Of a DNA stretch of 64,000 nt, positions 36,058 to 42,661 are shown one piece after another (positions within the stretch are counted from its first letter, which is position 1; each line of letters starts with the position of its first letter). The notes beneath the pieces are model-generated. The model saw nothing but the letters and a program-made list of their open reading frames with translations, was not told where the DNA came from and did not search any database. The stretch covers positions 14,510-78,509 of the forward strand of contig DBML01000011.1 of NCBI GenBank assembly GCA_002298915.1, in the 5' to 3' direction. A program made the translations under genes and the position numbers. The stretch is from Clostridium sp. UBA699. Its GTDB lineage: Bacteria; Bacillota; Clostridia; Clostridiales; Clostridiaceae.

Positions 36058-36558
36058 CTACCTAAGTTCAGCCAGCTTACTCCTGATGAAGGTCTTCAGT
36101 TCAACTTCATTGATGTAAGCAGCGCCGTTTCCAGGCTTTATCTTGAAGAAATTTATGATAAGCCTGTTTCCATTGACCACGTAATCATCGAAATGCAGAG
36201 GTGCAAAGACCACTTCTATGTCGTCCCCTGACTCTGCAGCATCGTCGAGATTCAATTTTTTTATAGGCTGAACCATTTCATCAGTATAACTCAAGTCCTC
36301 CATCATCCACAGGTTGTTGTTCCAGAAACGAGCTTCCTTCTTCGTCCGGCTTGAGAAAACTTCTCGGTTCTTGATTGCGCTCAATGCCCGCCTCACAGAT
36401 TCGCCGTCGAACTCCTCGTCATAAGCCCCCTTCAGTCCTGGCATTTCCGCTATTTCGTAGATGAACTTTTCCGGAACCTTTTCCCTGTCTTTCATGGAAT
36501 GCCAGTAGTAAAGCATTGCTTCAACCGTCTCATAATTAACACTTATTTTCCCTGCCAT
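36058..36558 (-). CDS. Hypothetical protein
   Basis: 166 residues from the ATG of MAGKISVNYE, which has TAGGAG 10 nt upstream; an open GTG ten codons earlier has no ribosome site. Soluble, mixed alpha/beta, with no signal peptide. I do not recognise the family. It includes an acidic stretch (DDAAESGDDIEVVFAPLHFDDY) and a C-terminal basic helix (ELKTFIRSKLAEL). It is downstream of the grd block, separated by an inverted repeat, and probably a separate unit. Confidence 0.65.
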   Translation of the reverse strand: MAGKISVNYETVEAMLYYWHSMKDREKVPEKFIYEIAEMPGLKGAYDEEFDGESVRRALSAIKNREVFSSRTKKEARFWNNNLWMMEDLSYTDEMVQPIKKLNLDDAAESGDDIEVVFAPLHFDDYVVNGNRLIINFFKIKPGNGAAYINEVELKTFIRSKLAELR

Positions 36559-36619
36559 ATCACAGCAACTCCTATCCCATAAGCTCACTCTTATAACAAG
36601 TTCAATTTAACATCAATTA

Positions 36620-36668
36620 TTATAGGAACAAATCCCTTGGCAAAGCCACTGAGAACTTGTTCCTATAA
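36620..36668 (-). repeat. Inverted repeat downstream of the component B gene
   Basis: Perfect 12-bp arms (TTATAGGAACAA / TTGTTCCTATAA) with a 25-nt loop that can itself fold through TGGC/GCCA. It lies about 30 bp after the component B stop codon. The expected T-run for a terminator is missing. Confidence 0.5.
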
Positions 36669-36698
36669 ATGAGATCAAAGACGTTTACTGCATATCTT

Positions 36699-38009
36699 TT
36701 AGAAAATTGTCTGCTCGCTTATCTCAGTTGTTAAAGCATTCAACGCTTTGTCTATCAGCTCATGCCTCATCGCTTGTTCTTCAGCTTGCGGCAGCTTTGG
36801 ATTGCCAACCGGATATGGTATGGCTACTGCAGACACAATCCTGTTCGCTCCGACCGAAGTTGAAATTGTCGTGATTGTAGCGATATGAACAATCGGTATG
36901 CCATATCTTTCTATTTCTTTTACCATCGTTGCTCCGCAACGTGTGCAGGTTCCTCAAGTGCTGGTCAGGATAACAGCATCGACTCCCGCCGCTTTAAGCT
37001 GTGCGCCAATTTCGACTCCAAACTTGCAACCGTTGGCAACAGCCGTACCTGTTCCTGTGGTGACATAGTAGTATTCGAATACCTTGCCGATTTTTCCGTC
37101 TTTTTCATACTTTTTCAATATGTCTAACGGAGCCACCCTGTTAGGGTCTTCGTTTGCGTAAACAGGATCATATCCGCCGTGTATGGTCTTGAATTCTTTT
37201 GGACTAAGCTCGTCCATTCCGCTGACATCATATTTGCCGAATTTTGTAGCGCTGGCTGACTCGATGTGGTCAGGGTTAAGGACCGGCACTATACCTCCGC
37301 TTGTAACTAAAGCGATTGTGGCTTTGGTTAAATCCTTTACTGCAGGAGCTGGATCAACCCTGTCAAACACAGGCATAGGCATTTCCGTCTCGAAATCCTG
37401 CCCCCTTAATCTGGCCAGTATCATGTCCACTGCACGCTGGGAACCCCTTTTGTCAACCAAAACAGTTTTATGCGTCCCCTGAGGGATGTAGCCTTCCTCT
37501 GCCGGTGCACCAAGCTCTTCCCCCTTGACCAGCTTGACAGCTATCCTAGCCATTGCCGGGAGAGCTTGCCTCATGCCTGCCGCTGAGTCGACTGTTTCGA
37601 CGATTATTGCCTGCTGACGGCAAACATCTACCCCTGGGTTCTCCTTGTACATGCCTGTAACTACAGGGATTTTGAAATTCTCAAAAACATACTTCCCGAT
37701 TTCGCCGCAGGCCATACCGTACCTTCCCGCATTGAACGCAGGCCCTGCCACAAATACATCCGGATTATATTTTTTGATGGCATTCGTTATTTTTTCCAGA
37801 GCATCCGCTTTATGTTCGTTGAAGTAGTTATCTCCACAGATAATAGTGGCGACAACATCTCCGTGCTCCTTTATAAACCCATTGAACCCCAAAGCAGGTC
37901 CAACTGTGCTTTCATGCACTTCCGGCTCCATGCCTGCTTTGTCTTCTCCGCCTATCTGTCCGAAAAACTGATTCACATAATATACTACCCTAAATCTATC
38001 TGACATCAT
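36699..38009 (-). CDS. Glycine/sarcosine/betaine reductase component B, selenocysteine subunit
   Basis: 436 residues when the in-frame TGA (36954-36956) is read as selenocysteine (residue 352). The sequence around it, ILTST-U-GTCTRCGATM, is the conserved UxxCxxC site of GrdB/GrdF/GrdH, and the frame continues 84 codons to a TAA ending EQTIF. Component B binds the substrate amine and, with the pyruvoyl subunit, passes the carboxymethyl group to the Sec of GrdA. Which substrate (glycine, sarcosine or betaine) is not certain. A GGGAGGG ribosome site precedes ATGATG. Downstream component C genes (grdC, grdD) are absent here. Confidence 0.93.
36927..36941 (-). promoter_or_regulatory. Candidate bacterial SECIS hairpin for component B
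   Basis: A perfect 6-bp stem (CGTTGC / GCAACG) with a GGA loop lies 12 nt after the TGA codon, so the apical loop is 19-21 nt downstream. Distance and a G in the loop fit bacterial SECIS elements bound by SelB. Confidence 0.6.
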
Positions 38010-38036
38010 GCAATCCCTCCCTAAATTACTCCTGTA

Positions 38037-38501
38037 TTAATACTTTGAAAACTGTTCCCTTATGCTGCTGACTTCCGATATGATGCTGTCTACGTCTAGG
38101 ACCATTTCCATCATGCCGCACTGCTCGTCGTAAACTGCTGGGTCGCATTCATCCTTTATTTCAGGCTCTACGACGTGGTAAACAGCTAATCCTAATGCAA
38201 CTCCTGCCAAAGGACCTGCGAAAGTAGGGTCTCCTGCAGCAACAGTTTCAGCTGAGAGTCCTGAAGCCTCTGCTTCTGCTCCGCCTATAACTACAACGAT
38301 ATTTTCAGCACCGTGTTTATCAGTTAAGTCTTTTATTCTCTGTTGGATCTCCAGATCCATAGCTCCTGCGGCTGTTCAAACAAAGCATTCTGTAGATGCG
38401 AAAATAACCTCTGCTCCTGCACTTTTTACGCATTCTTCAATCGCCGGTCCTGGTATACCGTCTCTGTCACCAACAGCGATAACTTTTTTCCCTTTCAGCA
38501 T
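38037..38501 (-). CDS. grdA: Glycine reductase complex selenoprotein A
   Basis: 154 residues with selenocysteine at residue 42, encoded by TGA at 38376-38378 in the invariant CFVUTAAGAMDLE motif. The ATG at 38501 follows AAAGGA and gives MLKGKKVIAVGDRDGIPGPAIEEC, the usual GrdA N-terminus. GrdA takes the carboxymethyl group from component B as a selenoether and is reduced by thioredoxin; component C then releases acetyl phosphate. A normal gene finder would start it at codon 48, after the TGA. Confidence 0.96.
38344..38359 (-). promoter_or_regulatory. Candidate bacterial SECIS hairpin for grdA
   Basis: A perfect 6-bp stem (TGGATC / GATCCA) with a TGGA loop, with the loop 23-26 nt downstream of the TGA codon. 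Position and a GG-containing loop resemble the component B hairpin. Confidence 0.6.
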
Positions 38502-38539
38502 ATCAATTATCCTTTCACTTCAAAATTTAGCTTTTCCTG

Positions 38540-39826
38540 CTATCGCAAGACCGTTGTAGCATTATGGAAGCCGATTTCTGATGTAGCCCCTATTATTGCA
38601 TTAAGTTCGCAGAATACCCTTCCGTCTTCCTGCACTGACTCATGCCATCCGCCGGATATGTTTTCGACGGCGGCAATGTTTCCGAGTATGACGTCAGCTG
38701 GATCCAGCTTAACGAGATGGCTTACGTTGCCTGCTGAAATGACTGCTTTCGCTTCAGGCGTCGTGTCTGCCAAAGGCTGGGAAAATCCGTCCTGCCCCGA
38801 GCATTCGTCAGTTATCAGAACAGTTTTTACGCCTTCCTGCTCCAGCTTTTTGCATATGATCAGCAGATCCGTATCAGGATTGCCGTAGCCCTCTTCGGAG
38901 ACTATGACTCCGTCGGCGCCGAGCATCTTTGCCAGGTTCGCCGTCATCTCACAGGATCGGAATTTACCCTCCAGTGTAGTCAGCTCAGGCGTCAGTATAA
39001 CTCCGAGGAAGTTCAGCTCCTTGCCATGCTTCGAATACAGGTCCTGTATTACAGAGTTGTTCTGATGCTGGTAAGTGGTTATTTTGTCGCAGGCTGCAAC
39101 ACAGTTTCCGCTGATTACAGCGCCGTCAAGCTCTTCATTCGGATGGATCAAAGTAGGCAAGATCTCTTTCGAGTTCACGCCGTAAATGAATCCGTCATGC
39201 AGCAGCCCTTGTGATATGAGCATCTCCACGTAAACAACCTTAGGCAGGTCAGGATATTTCCTGATGTTTTCCGCCATATTGTCCATCTCGTATACGATGA
39301 CTTCTTCGGCTTCCATGTTTTCTGCACATTTTGCCAGGTAGGTGGAAGCCTTCAAGCCTGCCAACCTAACCGCAGTCTCATGGGAATGAGGCTCAAGCCC
39401 TGCTGCAGGGGTAATATCGACAACAAGGTTGTATGTCTTTGAAAAAGGGGTCCATTTTGCACCCTCTCCAAACATGTCCACTATGCCTTCCTGCATGCCT
39501 ACGATGTCGCCTATGGTTACTACCGCAGCTCCGTAAAGTACATTCGTCCTTCCGAGCCCTACCCTGTGCATTCCTGCCGTTACTCCCGGGAAGCCTTTAG
39601 CCTTGCTTCCTACCTTTATTCGCGGTTCAATAACATCTTTAACCGGAATGATCCTCACCTTTTCCCCGGGGCGTGCTATATCAATCTTAACTTCCTTAAT
39701 CCTTTCATCCTCTTTGAGCAGCTTAGCAAGCTCCTCCCTGTTTACTGTGAGCAAACCGTTTGATACTTTTGTTTCGGGTCCGAATTGAATGTCCTTGATG
39801 TAAATTCTGCCTAATTCAAGTCTCAT
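38540..39826 (-). CDS. Glycine/sarcosine/betaine reductase component B, pyruvoyl-forming subunit
   Basis: 428 residues of the GrdE/GrdG/GrdI family. The proprotein should cleave between Asn241 and Cys242 in ISGNCVAACDKIT, the Cys becoming the pyruvoyl group that forms a Schiff base with the substrate amine. Start has GGAGGTG 4 nt upstream. The C-terminal half (TTLEGKFRSCEM, GATSEIGFHNATT) looks to me more like the sarcosine/betaine types than glycine GrdE, but that is from memory and unproven. Lies between grdX and grdA. Confidence 0.93.
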   Translation of the reverse strand: MRLELGRIYIKDIQFGPETKVSNGLLTVNREELAKLLKEDERIKEVKIDIARPGEKVRIIPVKDVIEPRIKVGSKAKGFPGVTAGMHRVGLGRTNVLYGAAVVTIGDIVGMQEGIVDMFGEGAKWTPFSKTYNLVVDITPAAGLEPHSHETAVRLAGLKASTYLAKCAENMEAEEVIVYEMDNMAENIRKYPDLPKVVYVEMLISQGLLHDGFIYGVNSKEILPTLIHPNEELDGAVISGNCVAACDKITTYQHQNNSVIQDLYSKHGKELNFLGVILTPELTTLEGKFRSCEMTANLAKMLGADGVIVSEEGYGNPDTDLLIICKKLEQEGVKTVLITDECSGQDGFSQPLADTTPEAKAVISAGNVSHLVKLDPADVILGNIAAVENISGGWHESVQEDGRVFCELNAIIGATSEIGFHNATTVLR

Positions 39827-39846
39827 AAAGCACCTCCATAATTTAT

Positions 39847-40236
39847 TTAGATAGATGTATTTGATGTTAATGTTTTCATTTCATGCAGCGCGCTCTCCAG
39901 GAGCCATAAATCCACTTTTTCATAATCCTTTTCGTTTCTCATATCAACGTTCCTGTACTCTATGATTTTCCTGTATTTGGCTATGCTCTCCTCCGCGATT
40001 TCAAGCTGGTGGAAATCGCTGCAGCCCCGTTTCTTCTGATGTTCCAGCACAATCGATCTGAATGGGGTGTACATCATCCTTATGCTTGCAGGCAGGGGAT
40101 GAGTTACAAGTCTTTCACCTTCCTGAACAAGATTTCTTGTCTTTATGAGGACATCCTCAACTGTTCCATCTATGAACAAAACATTTTCGTATTTTTCTGC
40201 TACGGAAGGGTTGTTTGTTAATATTCTATACTTCAT
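39847..40236 (-). CDS. grdX: GrdX family protein
   Basis: A roughly 129-residue protein of the GrdX family found at the front of glycine reductase operons; biochemical role unknown. I prefer the second ATG (MKYRILTNNPSV), which has better spacing from GGAGGAGG than the ATG two codons upstream. Motifs are LFIDGTVEDVLIKTRNLVQEG and THPLPASIRMMYTPFRS. First gene of the grdX-grdE-grdA-grdB unit. Confidence 0.88.
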   Translation of the reverse strand: MKYRILTNNPSVAEKYENVLFIDGTVEDVLIKTRNLVQEGERLVTHPLPASIRMMYTPFRSIVLEHQKKRGCSDFHQLEIAEESIAKYRKIIEYRNVDMRNEKDYEKVDLWLLESALHEMKTLTSNTSI

Positions 40237-40267
40237 CTGCATGCCTCCTCCTATAAAACCGACTAAT

Positions 40268-40283
40268 TATAATCATGGTTATA
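40268..40283. promoter_or_regulatory. Operator copy 1 of the grd operon
   Basis: TATAATCATGGTTATA, a 14/16 palindrome, 27 bp from the second copy. Located between the promoter and the grdX start codon. Confidence 0.8.
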
Positions 40284-40294
40284 TTTTTTAATTA

Positions 40295-40310
40295 TATAAT
40301 CATGATTATA
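40295..40310. promoter_or_regulatory. Operator copy 2 of the grd operon
   Basis: TATAATCATGATTATA, a perfect 16-bp palindrome, just downstream of the -10 box. The same pair with the same 27-bp spacing occurs in front of the MFS carrier gene. Confidence 0.85.
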
Positions 40311-40321
40311 ATTTTAACATA

Positions 40322-40350
40322 ATGATACCCCTTGTCAGCTTATATTACAA
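40322..40350 (-). promoter_or_regulatory. Promoter of the grdX-grdE-grdA-grdB operon
   Basis: -35 TTGTAA (40345-40350), 17-bp spacer, -10 TATCAT (40322-40327) on the minus strand. Both operator copies lie immediately downstream, at about +5 and +32 relative to the expected start. Confidence 0.75.
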
Positions 40351-40387
40351 TAGCTTTTTACTGATTTCATAAATTGCACTGCACAAA

Positions 40388-41752
40388 TTATATCTCTTGG
40401 GACTGCACTTTCCCGCTCACAGGTGTTGGTATGGAAGCCGCCTCGGCCAATGTAAGACCTTTTGTCTCAGGAGCTAAAGCTATGCATAGTATCAATCCCA
40501 GTATAGTGACTGCTGCCATAACAAGCATGGTTGGTCCTACGCCCATTTTTTCCAGCAGAATCGGCAAAGCAAATGTGCCAAGGAACGCGCCGATACGGCT
40601 TATGGCTGTTGCCACACCGACAGCTGAGGCCCTGACTTCCGTAGGGAACAGCTCATTAGGATATATCCATTCTAGATCAGCTGGTCCACCGGAAGCTAAC
40701 GCATATATGCAGAACCCGAGTATTATGACCGCTGGCCCGGCGTTCGGCATTATTCCCAAAATCAGCATTCCGACCGCCATGATTGCGAACGTCCAAATTA
40801 TGAGCGGACGTCTTCCCATACGATTTATTAGCCACAATGAAATTATGCAGCCTATCATGAACACTGCGCTAAGGAGCGAATCTCCAAGCATTGCCGCCTT
40901 TCCGTGGGCAAGGTTGAACTGTTCAAGGATCGTCGGTCCGAAGGTGTATATTGCAAACAGTGGCAGAACTGAACACAGCCAGAAACCGCCGCAGAAAATT
41001 AGCCTAGAAAAATAGCCTTTTTCAAATATTTTGGTGAACTTTGTTGTTACAACTTCCTGTTCGAGCTCATCCACATCCGAATCAGGTCCGTATACGCTCT
41101 TCATAACAGCCCTGGCCTCATCAACACGGTTTTTGCTCATGAGCCATCTAGGTGATTCAGGAGTGCCCCACCTTCCCAGAACAAGTATTATTGCTGGAAT
41201 GGCTGCGCTTCCAAGCATAAACTTCCAGCCGTTGTTCACGTCTATAAGAAAATATCCGACAAAGTTAGCTGCAACAGCTCCAACGAACCAAAAAACCTGC
41301 AGTATGCCCAGCAGCATGCCTCTATGTTTTTTAGGAGCAAATTCAGCCAAAAGTGAAGTTGCAATAGGGTAGTCAGCGCCTACCGCCATGCCTATTACGA
41401 ATCTAAGAATCAGGAGATGCCCAATATTTGAGATAAACATGCATAAGATCGAACAAACAACTATGGTGATCAGGTCCAATGTGAACATTAGCTTTCGTCC
41501 TATAAGGTCAGTTACATATCCGAATACAGCGCCCCCCAGAAACAGTCCGGCAAGGGATATGGCTCCAGAAAGCCCCGCCATGTATGCATTCATCTGCAGG
41601 AGAGGGGTCAGCTGAACAAGTGCTGCACCGATGATTACAAGAATATACCCGTCCAGAAATGGTCCACCGCAGCAGAATACTGTGAGCCTCTTAAGGAATG
41701 GGGTGAATTGAGTTTCTTCGACTATCGATCTGGATTTTGGTGTAGTTTCCAT
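40388..41752 (-). CDS. MFS transporter, sugar-porter/organic acid-like, linked to the grd operon
   Basis: 454 residues, 12 predicted membrane segments. MFS signatures are GYVTDLIGRKLMF after TM2, ELFPTEVRASAVGV and PESPRWLMSKNR before the central loop, as in the sugar porter/metabolite-proton symporter superfamily. Glycine and betaine are usually imported by BCCT, ABC or sodium symporters, so an MFS carrier here is unusual. Its promoter carries the same tandem operators as grdX, which suggests it imports the substrate of this reductase. Ends 146 bp before grdX begins its own leader. Confidence 0.88.
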   Translation of the reverse strand: METTPKSRSIVEETQFTPFLKRLTVFCCGGPFLDGYILVIIGAALVQLTPLLQMNAYMAGLSGAISLAGLFLGGAVFGYVTDLIGRKLMFTLDLITIVVCSILCMFISNIGHLLILRFVIGMAVGADYPIATSLLAEFAPKKHRGMLLGILQVFWFVGAVAANFVGYFLIDVNNGWKFMLGSAAIPAIILVLGRWGTPESPRWLMSKNRVDEARAVMKSVYGPDSDVDELEQEVVTTKFTKIFEKGYFSRLIFCGGFWLCSVLPLFAIYTFGPTILEQFNLAHGKAAMLGDSLLSAVFMIGCIISLWLINRMGRRPLIIWTFAIMAVGMLILGIMPNAGPAVIILGFCIYALASGGPADLEWIYPNELFPTEVRASAVGVATAISRIGAFLGTFALPILLEKMGVGPTMLVMAAVTILGLILCIALAPETKGLTLAEAASIPTPVSGKVQSQEI

Positions 41753-41935
41753 AATTTCAACTCCTTTTTCATTTTTTTCTTAGAATCGATTGATAATAAC
41801 CATACATTATAAACAAAAATGTCCTGCTTCCGCAGAGCCTCCTCCTTCCGCAAAAGATCAAATGAACCTTTTAAATCATTCCACCCGCTGATGCATTACC
41901 CTGTGATGTGACATATTCACTACTGAAACGCTTTA

Positions 41936-41951
41936 AATAATCATGGTTATA
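41936..41951. promoter_or_regulatory. Operator copy 1 of the MFS carrier gene
   Basis: AATAATCATGGTTATA, sharing 15 of 16 bases with copy 1 of the grd operon. Confidence 0.78.
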
Positions 41952-41962
41952 TTTTCTACTTT

Positions 41963-41978
41963 TATAATCGCGATTAGC
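41963..41978. promoter_or_regulatory. Operator copy 2 of the MFS carrier gene
   Basis: TATAATCGCGATTAGC, a palindromic match to the same consensus, exactly 27 bp from copy 1 and 8 bp downstream of the -10 box. Confidence 0.72.
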
Positions 41979-41986
41979 TTAGCTAT

Positions 41987-42015
41987 ATTATATTCCGAAT
42001 TGTATTTCAATTCAA
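41987..42015 (-). promoter_or_regulatory. Promoter of the MFS carrier gene
   Basis: -35 TTGAAT (42010-42015), 17-bp spacer, -10 TATAAT (41987-41992) on the minus strand. The transcript would start near 41980, giving a leader of about 230 nt that begins with both operator copies. Confidence 0.8.
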
Positions 42016-42107
42016 CTTATTTCGGTAGCGCTTGTTGTTTTTTTATCAAATAGATGTTATATGAAATTCCAATGAACGAGTTTTTTCAACAGCTGATTGC
42101 CTTCAAA

Positions 42108-42137
42108 ACAAAAAAACCGACAGCATTTCGCTATCGG
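42108..42137 (-). terminator. Terminator upstream of the MFS carrier promoter
   Basis: An 8-bp stem (CCGATAGC / GCTGTCGG, one G-U pair) with a 5-nt loop followed by seven Ts on the minus strand. It shields the MFS promoter from read-through. Confidence 0.8.
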
Positions 42138-42452
42138 CAAACGACAAATATTATCATTCCAGTCTGTACGTGGTTACAATTTTCCCAAAGTATTTCAAAA
42201 CGTTTTACGATGCCTATTTGGGATCATAAGGCGGATTTTTCTTCATAGTTTGACATTTATTCATCCCTCTTTCCTAAATAGTTTGTATCTATTAGGTTAA
42301 GGTGTTCAGTAACAGTCTGCCATTTCAAATACTAAGCCTTTAAAATTTCAAATTCAAGTATATATGGAATATTTGATTGCTTTGTGTCTCATTCAATCTA
42401 TTCATTCTTATCAAATGTTGAAGCGTAGTGAACTGTACATATTCAATAACTC

Positions 42453-42495
42453 TAAAAAACAAAATGACTGCTTTAGATTTCTCCAATGCAGTCAT
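42453..42495 (-). terminator. Intrinsic terminator beside the tRNA-derived repeat
   Basis: A perfect 8-bp stem (ATGACTGC / GCAGTCAT) with a 16-nt loop followed by TTTTGTTTTTT on the minus strand. Confidence 0.75.
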
Positions 42496-42510
42496 CGCTT
42501 ATTCTGAAGT

Positions 42511-42555
42511 ATAAAATCCCCGGCATAACTGCCGAGGATTTCAATGTGGAGATAA
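42511..42555 (+). repeat. Distal direct repeat: copy of the tRNA-Ala 3' end plus its terminator
   Basis: Matches 49283-49328 in the same orientation over about 45 bases with one substitution and one missing base. The shared part includes the last nucleotides of tRNA-Ala and the whole tRNA terminator hairpin; similarity stops abruptly after GATAA. This is the layout expected for an attachment-site pair around an island. Confidence 0.75.
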
Positions 42556-42661
42556 AGCACGGTATTTAAATCCTCGAAAAACCCTCATAATCCTTCATAG
42601 CTTTCTATACTGGAATATGAAATTTACTTTTAGTTCAAAATTATTAATTCATCATGATGAA

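Larger units (their letters stand above)
42016..42510. other. AT-rich intergenic stretch with two minus-strand terminators
   Basis: No convincing gene is seen. It contains two intrinsic terminators pointing to lower coordinates (42453-42495 and 42108-42137), with about 320 bp between them. A short untranslated RNA between the two hairpins is possible but unsupported by a clear promoter. Confidence 0.5.

Noticed and set aside
36699..36956. grdB ending at the TGA plus a separate short downstream gene
   Set aside because: The UGTCTRC context and the continued family similarity show a selenocysteine codon, not a stop and a new gene.
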